From Sclerotiophoma versabilis (lineage: Eukaryota; Ascomycota; Dothideomycetes; Pleosporales; Didymellaceae): 64,000 bases of DNA. Where the stretch lies: assembly GCA_012274445.1 (NCBI GenBank), contig JAAROD010000029.1, positions 248,001 through 312,000 of the forward strand, in the 5' to 3' direction. A model generated the notes under the pieces. The model saw nothing but the letters and a program-made list of their open reading frames with translations, did not search any database and was not told the origin of the DNA. Both the position numbers and the translations under genes were made by a program. This document shows positions 10,711-23,097 of this stretch, piece by piece. The first letter of the stretch is position 1, and the number at the start of each line of letters is the position of its first letter.

Positions 10711-11886
10711 CTACTCCTCATCATCCTTCACCGTCAAAGCCTCCTGACTACCGGACTGCTTTTCACTCTCGACTTCGACCTCGATCTGTTGAACTTGGCG
10801 CGCCATTTTCGCCCTCTCATTCGTGGCCGTCTGCTTCAATCTCTCACCCCGCTTCGCGTTACCAGCGTCATTCGACACCTTGGTGAATCTGCGCGCCTCG
10901 GGATTATCACAGAGAAGAGCAAGCGTAACACCACCACGAACCGCATCGTCGACAGCGCTCTTCGTCTGCTGCAACACCAGACAAATTCTGCTCAATCGCA
11001 GCTCCAAACTTGTCCCGCTGATATCCACCAACTTGCCGCGCACCGTGTTCTTGTAATACACCTTGGGGCGATTCCAGCCGCGCTCGTGCACCGCGATTGC
11101 CTCGTCGAAGGTGTGGTGTGCCGCAGCTTCGAGGTCAAGAGAGTCGAAAGCAGCGCGCTTGGTGAAGCGGGTGCGGTGGATGGAAGAGTCGCCGTCAGTG
11201 ATGTTCTGGCCATGGGTCATGGAGTTGAAGATGCGGCATACCCAGTAGTCGCGGCCGTAGTTCTTGACACGTGCAACATCAAGAGCCTGAGACTTGGGTG
11301 GGAGACGAGCGCGGCGACGGTGTGCTTTGGCTTGGGCGGAGGTGCGGAAGTGGGATGTTGTGATAGGAGCGTAGAGAGCGTTTGGATCGACCGGCGATTC
11401 GGGTTGGTGAGCGAGGATACGCGGATGAGGCGTATAGTTGGTGGATGTCAAGGGCGTATTAGGGGTACACAGCTTATCGTTGAGTATGATAGCGCCCACA
11501 TCGTCCAGCGAATTGGAAAGCGAGAAGGTCGAATCATCGCTGAGGGCCTCCGAACGAGCAGGATTCGAAAGGGCAGTATCCAAAGGGCCAAGAGAAGCGA
11601 GAGGCAACAAAGGCGACGCCGTACCAATAGCATCTCCAAAGTCTTTCAGTTGCTCGAATGTACGCTCAGAATCCCGGTTGGCGATTCCACCACCCTCCTC
11701 CACCTCCACCTCCCACTCATCTCCAGCACTCCGCCGCACCTCTGCGTAGCCATCATACCCATCACCATACGCCGTCACCTCAACAACCGAGTCCGCAAAC
11801 GCATGATCAGCACCCCACTGATCAAAAAACCCGCTGTCCTCGAACCCAGCGCCGCCACCACTGGTAAACTCGAACCATCCAGACAT
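10711..11886 (-). CDS. Conserved-looking protein of unknown function
   Basis: A 391-residue intronless protein counted from the ATG at 11886. The same frame stays open upstream to 12177, but that part only translates a minisatellite and is likely 5' UTR. The N-terminal half is acidic and low in complexity. The second half (about 190-330) looks folded, with aromatic and charged stretches such as NYGRDYWVCRIFNSMTHGQN and WNRPKVYYKN. The last ~60 residues are Lys/Glu-rich. I recognise no domain. A 417-residue frame lies exactly antisense but is much less protein-like. Confidence 0.65.
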   Translation of the reverse strand: MSGWFEFTSGGGAGFEDSGFFDQWGADHAFADSVVEVTAYGDGYDGYAEVRRSAGDEWEVEVEEGGGIANRDSERTFEQLKDFGDAIGTASPLLPLASLGPLDTALSNPARSEALSDDSTFSLSNSLDDVGAIILNDKLCTPNTPLTSTNYTPHPRILAHQPESPVDPNALYAPITTSHFRTSAQAKAHRRRARLPPKSQALDVARVKNYGRDYWVCRIFNSMTHGQNITDGDSSIHRTRFTKRAAFDSLDLEAAAHHTFDEAIAVHERGWNRPKVYYKNTVRGKLVDISGTSLELRLSRICLVLQQTKSAVDDAVRGGVTLALLCDNPEARRFTKVSNDAGNAKRGERLKQTATNERAKMARQVQQIEVEVESEKQSGSQEALTVKDDEE

Positions 11887-11950
11887 GAGTAAAGCAGACG
11901 CGATAGTCAAGTACGATAAGATACAAGAATGAAAATGACGGCCAGCGCCA

Positions 11951-12035
11951 GAGTAGAGAATGTTAGAGTAAAAGAATGCTAGAGTAGAGAATGCTAGAGT
12001 AGAAAATGCTAGAGTAGAAAATGCTAGAGTAGAGA
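11951..12035. repeat. Minisatellite, ~15-bp unit, 5-6 copies
   Basis: The unit gagtagagaatgcta is repeated head to tail with single-base changes; one copy is 16 nt. It begins 65 bp upstream of the ATG at 11886, in the likely 5' UTR or promoter. Confidence 0.85.
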
Positions 12036-12234
12036 CAAAAGTGGCGCTCGCCAGGAGCAGAAGAGAAGAAGCCCATGTGCTTTGAGAGTGAGTGAGTGGG
12101 CGGGCATGCAGAGATAAAATATATAACCCTGCATTTACTGTGGGCAGCGAGCTTGCCATTGTGACAATAGGAGTCATTGCTGCTCCGCTGTTGCTTGAGG
12201 TGGGGGAGAGTTTTATTGTTCACTGGCTGTTGAA

Positions 12235-12293
12235 GATGGTGAAGGTGAAGGTGAAGGTGAAGAGCGGCGGCAGCGGCGGCGGCGGCGGTGTGT
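12235..12293. repeat. Microsatellite: (GGTGAA)n followed by (GGC)n
   Basis: Four to five copies of ggtgaa run into imperfect ggc/agc triplets. It lies in intergenic DNA. Confidence 0.75.
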
Positions 12294-12550
12294 TGGTACG
12301 CGCGCGCTCTGTTCTTTCACCTTGATGGCAGTACAGACTAGAACAAGGTCGTAGTGGTAAGAACAAGCAAATAGATTAAACATTTGAGAATGGTATATAG
12401 TGTCTGAAGCAAAACTCATGAACCTGGCCGGCCTCAAGAGTAGGCTCGTTATGGCCTGGCCAAGCCAACTTGCAATGTGAGCGCTCATGTATCGGCTCTT
12501 AGTATCCTGCTTGCCCGTGCTCCAATTGAAATAAACAATCATCAGAATCA

Positions 12551-15500
12551 TCAAAGCATGCCAGCTGGTGGCCCATTCGTCGCCGGTGCAGTCGGGGCCT
12601 GCGCTTGTGCCGGCTTCTTTGGCGTGATCTCCTGGACTGAGATCTCAGAGTCAACCGAGTCTCTCCATTGCGAAATACCCTCGTTAGTGTCGTGTCGATC
12701 CTTCGTGGGCGTGCGTTCAAAGTCGAATCGATCGCTTAGGCGATATGCCTTGTTCGTAGTCTCCCAGTGGCTTCTCAGAGCATCAAGCTCTGAAGCAAGG
12801 TTGTCCAACGCCATAGAATTGCGAGTGCCGGTAGACGCCGGACGGTTGTTGGGTGCTTCGGGGGTGCTCGAGCCGTCGTTGTGGCTGTAGAGAGATTCGG
12901 CAGAAGCAATGCTGTCGTGTGTGCGGTGACGCGTGACTTCACCATTGCTGTTTTCTGGCACTTGCGACTGTCGGCGGTAGTTATCAACAGAGTTCTCGAA
13001 CTGGTCAAGGAACATTTGCACTCGGTTCTCTGCCTCACGTGCACGCTCTTCAACTACCGTGTACTCCTGGCGGAGGGAATCAAGTTCAGTGCGAGACTGG
13101 TTGGCCGTAGACTCGGCCTGTTTGGTCTTGTTCGCTGCTACTTCAGCTTCTTGTCGTGCTGTGGCCAGCTCGGCTTGTAACGTGGATAGCTGACTCTCAA
13201 GACGACTGACGGTCGTCTTCATATTGTCCTGGACGGTCGAAAGTTCGGTGCGCAGTGATGTTCTCTCCGCTTCCCATTCTGCAGTCTGCTCTTTAGTCGG
13301 GCTTCGCGAGGTCGACGTTGCTTGTTTGAGCTCCTCTTCCAGCTTTGTGTTCGCGTTCTTGTACCTGTCGAGCTCTTGTTTCATCTTGGCAAGCATCTTC
13401 TCTGTGCCTCTGAGGTACTTGACAGCTGCCTGATGATCGTTGTGCAGAGCCTGCAACTTTTCTTCCCAATCCTTGCTGACTTCGTGCTCACGCTGCTCAA
13501 AAGAAGCGCGCAATTCCTCGTGCATCTTATTCATTGAGTCGATCTGTTGCTCAAGCTCCTTGACACGATTGAGCTCTGGAGTGCCGAAGCGGGAGTTCGG
13601 GCTATCTAACACTCTTGAACGGCGGTGATCGGCCGGGGTGACACCTCGTTCTTCAAGCAGGTTCTTGAGAGTCTTCAATTGAACCTCAAAAGCGTTGCTC
13701 TCCAGACGCAGGCGCTCATGCTGTTGGTGAAGCTCAGCCTTCTCCGCCTCAGAAGCCTGCACGTCCCTCATAGCTTGTTGCAACTGCTTGCGAATAGTAA
13801 GACCTTCGCGGCTGGATTGTTCTTGGTACGCCTCGAGTCCAGCAATCCTTTCCTCAGCGCGACGCAGCTTTTCGGAAGCCTGGTCGGCAGCCGCCTGATT
13901 CTTGCGCGCCATGGCATTCGCAGCTTCGACCTGTTGCTGCAGGATATTCACGCGTTCGTTGGCAGCATTATCGTTAGCCGGAGCATGGGCAGCAATACTT
14001 CCTAGACCGGACAACACAGCTGCCTGATGAAGACGGGCTTCTGCTGCATGCTTCTCAGCCAACTCTTCAGCGTCGCGCAGTTTCTGAGAAGCGGTTTCCA
14101 GCTCTGCTGTACGGGCTTCGTGTTCAGCACGAAGTTGACTGAGCTTTTGGCGTATATCTTCGCTTTGACTGCGTTCTTCTTCGAGCTTCCTTTCCAGCAG
14201 ACTGGACTTTTCCGAAGATGCAGCGACAGCTTCGCGCAGTGTCTCAAGCACAGCAGTGTGATTCGTTGACTGAGTCGAGAAATGAGCAACCTTGGCGCTC
14301 AGCTCTTCCTTGTCAACAGCGAGCAAGCGGGAGGATGTCTCGGCTTCTGCGGCACTAGCAGACACTTCTCTTGCTACACGTTGCGCTTCATGCAGCTCAG
14401 CTCGCAGGCTCTCAGACTCGGCAGCTGCCTTTTGTCGAGTCGAGTCTAGTTCTTGCACACGTGCTTGCGCAGCTTCCGCAGTCTCATCGGCCAATCGTTT
14501 AGCCTTCTTTTCAGCTTCGACCTCATGAGTCAGCTTCTCAACCAAGCTGGTCAATTCCGCTTGAGCGGCCAGAGATGCAGCCAAACGTCTGCTAATGTCG
14601 TTCATGCGATCGAGGTCGGGTGTTTCCGTGTTGCGGCTACCGTCAGGTTGGGGAGTGCCTGCCTGACTGCCGCCACCATGAGCCGCCAGCTTTGTCTTCG
14701 CATAGATAGCTTCACTGATGGCAGCGTCTCGCTGCCGTTCAACCTCTGCAATCCGCTTCGCCGCATCCTCCCCTTGTGTCTTGATTGAAGTCTGTACCCG
14801 GTCCACTTCCGCCTTCATCTTGAGCAGAGCCTCGAGTAACGGTCGATCTTCATCTTGGAAGCTATCGGCGGATCGCTCGTCAAACATAGGGCTCGTCGAG
14901 GTGGCCGGATGATAGCCAGCTTTACGCGCTAACGCGAGCTCCGAAGCGTACCATGCGTTGCGGCTCTTTACAACGTCAAGCTCCCGGATCACCTCTTCAT
15001 TGGCATGAGTTATTGCCGGCGAAGCACCAAGCCCGCTATCAACTTGTCGGTTATCTGCCTCTCTGCTCAGAGCTCGTTGTTGCGGGGTCTCAATCGAGCG
15101 TCTGGGTGTTTCCTGTTCAATGCTAGCTATGGTGTCGTGAGATGGTTGCTGCCTGTGTGATTGCGTTCTCGATGCGTTCCGCGAGGTCAGACTTCCAGAT
15201 CGTGTTGTGTCCATCGACTCCTTTTGCGTTCGTTGGCCGATGGCGTCGGAACCTTTGCGTTGAAGCTCTGCAGCAGACGGGCTGTCTCTAGTGGTTGGCG
15301 AGAGGTTCTCTCTGTCAAACGGAGACACGGTCCCGGTGTCGACAGAAGGGCCGAAAGATCGCTCCGCTTTTGTTGGCGTCTTACTTCTAGAAGCTGGAAT
15401 CACCTGAGGGTTGGTGCCATTCATCCTTGGTTGAGGAGGCTGCTGAAGGGGTGGAGGTCCGGAAGGTGCTTGTCCAGCGGCACGAGGCAATCTTGACCCA

Positions 15501-17136
15501 TTGGGTCCTATTGCGTTTGACATGTCCGGACCTCGCTGTTGTTGGGGACCAGGCAACATACTTTCACGACTCGGCAGTGGTCCGTTCCTGCTCTGAGGGA
15601 TGTTGCTACGTTCACCTCCACTCAACTTTCGAGGCGCATTGATCGCTTGTTGAGGAGCCGCGCTCTCATTTGGAGGATATCTAATCTTGGACGTGTCCAA
15701 AATGTAGGCCATACTCAGCTCGTTTCTATCAGCGACAGAAGAGCTTGGCTCGCCCGCAAGGGTCACAATGTGTTTCCCAAATGCAGTCATACTGTGACCT
15801 GACCGAGCGGAGGGAGAATGCCCCATATTCTGGAACATGTACCAACGGCGAGAGGATATGCGGAAAGCTGCGAGATCCCCCAAATCGACACCCTCCTGTG
15901 TGCGGCCACCGAAGATGTACATGGTGTCGTTGACGAGAGCAGCAGAGTGACCCTCGCGGGCTACAGGGATGTAGCCAATGCAGTCAAGCTCAGTCCATGC
16001 GTTGGCGCGGGGATCGTACGTCCAGACATCATTGAACCAGGTAACGCCGTCTGTACCGCCAAACAGGTAGAGCCGGTCCTGCCATGTTACTATCGAGTGG
16101 TTTGTGCGAGCTGGCGGCGAGCGGCCGTGTGGAGACGAGCCTTCTTTGGTGTTTTGGAGAAGGACCTCCCAGCGGCTGGCTGATGATTGGAGCGAATTCA
16201 GGTCGAAGGCCACAAGATCGTTGAAGAAGAAGCCTTCCACTTGACCACCAAAGATGTAGATCTTTGAGCCCAGGATGTTCAGCGTATGGCCGTAGCGTCC
16301 TGTGGGGCGGGGTCCTTGGGGCAACGCACGCGACCAATGCTTAGTGGCTGGGGGGTTGTAAGTTGCAGCACGAACAACAAGAGAGAGGTTACTTACAGGT
16401 ATTCAAGAGGTAAAGGGTATCATCCAGGTCATCGTTGTCGGCCAGCTTTGTGTCTCCACCAAACACAATAAAGGCATTGCCAACCAGCAGACTGGCATGT
16501 CCCACACGGGGCCCAGGTCCGTCTCCGGTGGTGGAGATGGGGTAGCAGGCCATGCTCCCATTGCCCATCTCAGTCAGCCAGAGGTCGCCCTTGACTGTTG
16601 CGCCGCCAACGAGACCTCCCATGATGTAGATGGTGCCATCCTTGGAGGCGACGGAGTTGATGGCGGCGCCATAGCGCGGGAAAGGGTTGCCGGCAGTGAA
16701 GTTTAGACGGCGAGAGGACCAGGGGTAGGGAGAGTCTTGGGGCGGGCCTGTAGGCCTGGGATTCTGCAGTGCGCCCTGGATGTCAGCTGTCAGCAGGTAT
16801 ATAGAGGGCGTTGGTGGGAGCATGGCGGCGCACTTGTTCGTTGGACCCAGCTCTCTCCCGCAGCGCCTTTGGTTCAGGCGCGACGATGGGCTGGCCGTCA
16901 CGGCCCTGCAGCGAGCTCAGCGAATTGTTCACGCTCCCGCTCGGAGTCGACGTGTTCGTCTGCGGCTGGGGCTGCGGCTGGGGCTGCGGCCCTGGGCGGG
17001 CGGCGTCCTTGTCGCGGGGGGGCGCATTGAGCGAGGCGGGCTGGGGACCCGGGCCATGGGACGAGGTGATGTCTCGCGTGGCCGAAGGGAGCGCGTTGGC
17101 CTGCTGCTTGCTCTTCTTGCCGAACAGGAACGACAT
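12551..17136 (-). CDS. Kelch-repeat / coiled-coil cell-end polarity protein (Tea1/KelA type)
   Basis: Exons 16834-17136 down to 16834, then 16397-16775 and 12551-16347, join in phase to about 1492 residues. The N-terminus (1-100) is disordered with a Pro-Gln run near 50-60. Residues ~110-440 hold kelch repeats (GG doublets with Y/W spacing, such as YIMGGLVGG, IVFGGDT, YIFGGQ, YLFGGTDG and YIFGGRT). About 440-640 is Ser/Pro-rich linker and ~650-1400 is a long coiled coil. This layout is that of Tea1 and its Aspergillus (KelA) and yeast (Kel1) relatives, which are carried by microtubule tips to mark growing cell ends. The first intron acceptor is uncertain (16776 or 12 nt further); both keep frame. 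The name is by architecture. Confidence 0.88.
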
Positions 17137-18088
17137 GGCGCCGGCTCTGCAGGCCGAGGGAGGTTACAATGGCAGCCGGAGCCGGTCACGCACGCATTCG
17201 GTCTGCGCGCAGGCTGCAAGTGGGTGGGTGTTGGGGACGCTCGCTGGGGGATGTGCGCATGTCGGGAGGGCGCAGAAGAATGGCAGACGGGGGTTGGCAG
17301 GGCTATGGGGGAGGTCCGGCGCCGCAGTCTGGCAGTGCTGGTGTCTGCGGAGGGCGGCCGCTTGGCAGGCTCGGGGCCGGCGACGGGGTGCAGCTGGGAG
17401 ACGGCGCGCACAGCGTCCAGCACGAACTTGACGGAGGGCCGGGGGCAGAGGGCGATGGCAGCAGGCAAAGGCGCGCAGGGCGTGGGAGCCTCCAGACAGC
17501 CTTCACCGCGCGCTCCCCCTGAGACGCAGCACGACAGGGATGGCGCCCGCGGTGATTGGTGGTCGGGCTGCTGCTGCACGGCGGACGCAGCACTGGACGG
17601 CATGCAGGCGCGGCGACGGTGCGCCAGACAGCCTCCGGCCAGCGAGCGGACGGGCCTGGGGCACACGCAGCGCATTGGCTCGCCGCAGAGGCTCGACCTT
17701 CACGCCCGGCCCCTGGGCCTGCTCGCGGTGCAGTCGTTGGGGAGCAGCGGCGATCCACCCTTGACCGCGGCCGATTGCACTCTAGCGTCGCCATCCGCTT
17801 CGAAGCTTGTGCGCCCGCATCTTGAGCTGTACACGCCGCACCACAGCCAGCTGCCAGCTGCCTCTGCTCTCCGCCGCCGCCCGCCGCCCGCCGCCCGCTG
17901 CCTCTGCCCGCTGCCCTCTGCCCTCGCCTCTGCCCCCGCCTGCGCTCCCCTCCAGCGCACACAGGCAGCTCCTGCGACATGGGCCCTGCTGAGCGCTCCG
18001 TCACCGCACGCTCGAGCTCGCCATGAGAACAGCCACCGCCTCGGCCCATCCTCTGCCCAACCCACTTGCCTCACACGCGCCTGCCACC
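17137..18088. promoter_or_regulatory. GC-rich divergent promoter between kelch gene and KOG1
   Basis: About 950 bp of very GC-rich DNA between two divergent start codons. A pyrimidine-rich stretch of CCGCC and CTCTGCC units lies around 17865-17945. The high GC leaves all six frames open for long distances, giving ORFs that I reject as chance. Confidence 0.6.
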
Positions 18089-21000
18089 ATGGACGGCGCT
18101 GCTGCTGCCGCCTCGTCGCGGCCCAGCTCCTCGTCGGCTGCCGCCCACTTCGACCTGCACTCGCCCACCTCGACCCCCCGCCCAAGCATCAGCGCCGCGA
18201 GCTCCCACCGGCCCAGTCTTGCGCGTGCAAAGAGCGACTTTGGGCCCCGCCAGCCCGCACAGCCCCACGACCCCCTCGACGACGGCAGCGTCGACGGCCA
18301 CTTCAAGATTCGCCATGGCTGGGACGACCAATTGAACTCGGAGGAGTACAGCAACATGCTGACCTCGGTGCGTTGGGTGAGCCTGTCAGCGTGTTTGCCG
18401 AGCTGACCCCCTGCTACAGAACTTCTTCATGTACTACACCGACAAGAAACACGAAACGGGCGGCCATCCCAAGGCTGACATGGGCGCTTCCACCGTGCAG
18501 GAATGGCGCATGCGAGACCGCCTGAAGACCGTCTCTGCCGTGCTGGCTCTCTGCCTGAACATTGGCGTTGACCCGCCAGACGTCATCAAGACCAACCCGT
18601 GTGCCAAAGAAGAATGCTGGATCGATCCCACCGTAACCTCGCAGACGCCCGGTCACACCCCCATGAACCAGATCGGGAAGGCTCTGCAGACCCAGTACGA
18701 GCAGCTGAGCATGCGCACGCGATACAAGCTCCTGCTCGACCCCACCACCGACGAGACGAGGAAGTATGCTTCCACTCTACGACGAAACGCCCGGAACGAA
18801 CGCGTCCTGTTTCACTACAACGGTCACGGTGTACCGAAGCCGACCTCGAGTGGAGAAATATGGGTCTTCAATAGGAATTACACCCAGTATATCCCGCTGT
18901 CGCTATACGACCTGCAGAGCTGGATCGGCGCTCCCAGTCTCTTTGTTTACGATTGTTCGGATGCTGGTCTCATCATCAGTAACTTCAACAGGTTTGCTGA
19001 GAAGCACCAGGCCGAGTTCGAGGAGGCTCGCCGACGAGACCCCAACGTCGAGTATGTCGACTTCAGCGACTGCATTCATCTAGCCGCCTGCCGGGAGAGG
19101 GAGTCATTGCCAACAAACCCAGAATTACCCGCAGATGTCTTCACCTCATGCTTGACTGATCCTATCACCATGGCTGTGCGATTCTTCATACTGCAGAACC
19201 CTCTCCCAACCAAGGTCGGCTTACGAGACGCCCACAACATTCCAGGCAAGGTCTCGGAGCGCCGAACCCCTATAGGCGAACTCAACTGGATCTTTACAGC
19301 CATTACTGACACTATCGCTTGGAACTCGCTGTCGAAACCCCTGTTCAAAAAGCTCTTCCGTCAAGATTTGATGGTAGCAGCCCTCTTTCGCAATTATTTG
19401 CTGGCACAGCGTATAATGCGCGTATATCATTGTAATCCAGTCTCTCATCCTGAGATACCACAAACTCATGACCATCCGTTATGGCGAAGCTGGGATCTTG
19501 CTGTTGAGCTCATACTTGCTCAGCTCCCCGATCTGCAGGCCGAAGCTCGTGGCGAAAAGGAGTACCAGTACAAACATTCCGAGTTCTTCTCGGAACAGCT
19601 CACTGCTTTCGAGGTATACTTGTCGCAGGGGGCGGTTGAGCAGAAGATACCTGAGCAGCTTCCCATCGTGCTGCAGGTCCTTCTAAGTCAGGTCCATCGA
19701 TTACGCGCCCTCATTCTCTTGTCAAGCTTCCTGGACCACGGACCATGGGCTGTCAACCTTGCTCTTAGCATTGGTATATTTCCATATGTACTGAAGCTTC
19801 TACAGTCTCAAGCGAATGAACTGAAGCCGGTCATGGTCTTCATCTGGGCCCGCATACTCGCGGTGGACTCTTCGTGTCAAGCCGACCTGCTTAAAGACAA
19901 TGGTTATCAGTACTTCATCAACATCTTCAACCCCAGTTCAGGTATGTTCCTCTCTCCAATGATCTTATCGACATAGATTGACCACGTTCAGGCATTCCTA
20001 TCCAGAATGCAAGTGAACACAGGGCGATGTGTGCCTTCATCATCTCCATGTTCTGCAAGGACTACAACCAAGGGCAACGCGCATCGTTGAGTACAGAGCT
20101 CGTAGAGAGCTGTCTGGATCATCTGAAAGACATGCAGAATCCTTTGCTCAGACAGTGGTCATGTCTCTGTCTAAGTAAGCTTTGGATCGACTACGAAGAG
20201 GCCAAGTGGGTGGGTATTCGTTGCATGGCACATGAGCGACTATGCGAGCTGGTCATGGACCCTGTTGCTGAAGTACGGGCCGCGATGCTGCACTCATTGA
20301 CCTCCTTCTTGGGGATCCGCGATGTCACAGCACAAGTCGCCAATATCGAAGAGTCCATCGCGTCGACGGTCCTTCTCATGACCACGGACGGCAACAGCAT
20401 GGTTCGCCAAGAACTGCTGATATTCTTCTCTACTTTCATCGCACGCTACAAGACACGATTCATTGTTACAGCATTCGAACACTTCTCGGAGGAGAAGGAT
20501 AGCGATATGCTGGCACAAATGGAACAGAAGAACGGTGATGGTCTGTACATGAAGATGCGTGCGACCGCGAACGGGTCTTCTGCCACGGCCAACACCTGTT
20601 CAAACAACACAGTCTATGCTGCTATCTGGAAAGAGATGTTGGTCATGTCTGTCGACCCCTACCCTGACATCGCAAAGGATGCCGGGATCGTCGTTGACTA
20701 CGTTCTGGTCGCTCTACTTGAGTCATCGCTCGGCCGATTTGCGCAACCCAAGTTCAGTGAGACACTAAAGAAGAACTCTGCGGTCCGCCCTGCCCGCCGT
20801 GTGCCAGAAGAGAAGCCACTTCAGCAGATGGTATCTACCCCGCCTACACCATCCAAAGAGACCAGCTACTTGTCACTTTTTGGGGGTATGCGCAAGTCGA
20901 CTGCATCCCTCAAGAGTCTTTGGACTGGACATGATTCGTCCACTTCACCTCAAAAGCCGGCTGCGAGGAGCAAAATCGACGACTCGGATGCTACGCTTGC

Positions 21001-22433
21001 GGAGGCACGCCCTGATACCCCTGAAAAGTACAACGTCGAAGAGGAGCCAAAGTCGAGGGGTTTCAGGCCTCGATCTCTATCGGAGAAACCACAGATACCG
21101 CTCAAGAGTGTCTTCTTTGAGTGGTCTGTTGAGTACTTCCGCGAACCCCAGATGAAGCCCACAGAAGCGGACGAACCAGGCAGCACCGACTACAATGGGC
21201 GACTTTGGCGCAGAAACCGCAATGATAAGATCATTGCTGAGACGCAGCCACTCAAGGATGTAGCAGTCACGAATCGATGGGATGTTCCTCGCGGCTACTT
21301 TGACAACCTCAGTCAGCCTATGAAGATGACTTTCCATCAGTTCGAAGATCACCTCGTCGTGACCGACAGTTGGAATACCGTTAACGTCATTGATTACTCA
21401 GACATCGTGAGGAGACTCAACTGCTTTTCCAATGGTAACCCGTTGGATTCGAGGATTACGGATGTTCGGTTTATAAATGAAGACGATCAGGCCTTACTGA
21501 TGACTGGCTCATCGGATGGAGTCATCAAGATTTTCCGCAACTACGACTCAAAGGGGAAGACAGAGCTTGTGACCGGCTTCCGCGCTCTGACCGATCTCGT
21601 AGCTAGTAACAAGAATGCAGGGCTTGTCTTTGATTGGCAGCAGGGCAGGGGTCTGGTGCTAGTGGCTGGAGATGTGAAGGTGATACGAGTATGGAATGCG
21701 GGCACAGAAGTCTGCATCAGCGTAAGTCTTTCAGGGCGTGATGTTTGCATTCGGCGACTGACTCCTACAGGATATCCCTGCACGATCAGGGTCGTGCATC
21801 ACCTCGTTGACTTCTGATCAAGTCGAAGGCGACGTCTTTGTCGCAGGCTTTGGCGATGGAGCTATCCGTGTGTACGACCAGCGCCAGAAGCCTGCAACTG
21901 CCATGGTAAAGGTTTGGAAAGAACACAAGCAATGGGTCACAAACGTACACTTGCAACGCGGCGGACAGCGAGAGCTCGTGAGCGGCTGTCGAAGCGGAGA
22001 GGTGAAGCTATGGGACATACGAATGGATCGTAGCGTCAAGACTATACAAGCGACAACAGACCACCTGCGTACGCTAAGCGTTCATGAGCATGCGCCGGTC
22101 TTTGCGACGTAAGTTTGAACAAAGCGAGAGGAGAGTCATCACCGCTAACAATGTCGCAGTGGAACTCAGAAGCATCGCGTTAAGATCTTCAACATCAACA
22201 ACGGAAAGCCAGTATCAAACTTTGAGCCCTACTCTGGCTTTCTCCGCGACCGATCCGCTCCCATTACCGCCACAGCTTTCCATCCGCACCGACTCATGAT
22301 CGCCGCCGCGGCTTTGCACGACAATCATGTCAATATTTTTTCATGCTACGAGCCTAAGAACCCTACAATGAAGACTGTACGGTTGTGGGATGGTGGTGCT
22401 GTTGCTTCGAGTCGGTCGTCGATACATGGTTAA
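18089..22433 (+). CDS. KOG1: TORC1 scaffold subunit Kog1/Raptor
   Basis: Exons 18089-18367, 18420-19941, 19992-21721, 21771-22108 and 22160-22433 join in phase to 1380 residues. The N-terminal Raptor caspase-like domain (about 95-310) is very clear, with LFHYNGHGVPKPTSSGEIW and FVYDCSDAG at the pseudo-protease sites. HEAT/armadillo repeats follow (about 400-850), then a disordered Ser/Pro linker and a C-terminal WD40 propeller (about 1020-1380). Raptor recruits substrates to TOR kinase for nutrient control of growth. The start at 18089 has an ideal context (GCCACCATGG); an in-frame ATG at 18023 would add 22 residues. The 3' exon was added by phase and by the NHVNIFSCYEP blade. Confidence 0.95.
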
Positions 22434-23097
22434 GAGGGTCGACACACACCCTTTGATATGGCGTTTCGTAGCGTATTCCATGCTACGGAAGCAGGGTGCT
22501 TTGCATTGGATTGGGTTTGGCGTGACGGTGGAGGTCTTTTACGGTTGGCATGGGCATAGCGTGGACATTGACATTGAGCGACAGCATGAAGGTTTCGAGG
22601 TTCGTTTCTTTCGATACCCACTGCAGGATCTTTGTAATTGTAATTACGCCCTTTTGAGTCCATAGAACTAAAGCATTGTGATTTCCATTCCCATTCCAGG
22701 AATCTCTCTCTCACGTTACTATAAAATAAAATAAAGTCAGGCACAACGACAACCACCTTCCAATTTTTTTAAGCAGCCAAGAGGTCTCTGCCAGATTTAT
22801 GGCTATACTTCCACATGAGCAAAATGCACTGGATTCCTCTGTCTATTTGTGGATCTGCCAGTTTTACGCAAAGCCGTTCTGAAAGCCTCCTACAAGTCAG
22901 CGAATTTCGATTTTATATCCGGCTTGTTTCGCAATATGAGAGCTTGCTCACAGAAGTGTGCCTGACTCGGTCAGGTTCGTCATACTCGAGGTGGGAATGT
23001 GGGGTATGAGTCGCACCTGCTGCCCCTCCAACGCGAAACTCAAGTAATTTCTTAAGCACTCCACCACCCTTTCCGCACTCTCCACACCCATTGCACT
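22434..23097. other. Intergenic region between KOG1 and AspRS genes
   Basis: About 660 bp with the 3' UTR of KOG1 and the promoter of the downstream synthetase. A CT/CA-rich stretch lies just before the next ATG. No gene is seen. Confidence 0.5.

Larger units (their letters stand above)
11887..12550. other. Intergenic region with tandem repeats
   Basis: Holds the promoter and 5' UTR of the unknown gene at 10711-11886 and the 3' UTR of the kelch gene. It contains a 15-bp minisatellite and a GGTGAA/GGC microsatellite (separate entries). No gene is seen. Confidence 0.5.

Noticed and set aside
10639..11892. 417-codon plus-strand frame antisense to the unknown gene
   Set aside because: It mirrors the minus-strand frame; its composition is less protein-like and its start is not an ATG in good context. 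The minus frame has better N- and C-terminal structure.
16780..18525. 581-codon plus-strand frame across the kelch gene start and KOG1 promoter
   Set aside because: Very GC-rich DNA with open frames in nearly all phases; composition is Arg/Pro/Ala noise, it overlaps two well-supported genes and has no domain.
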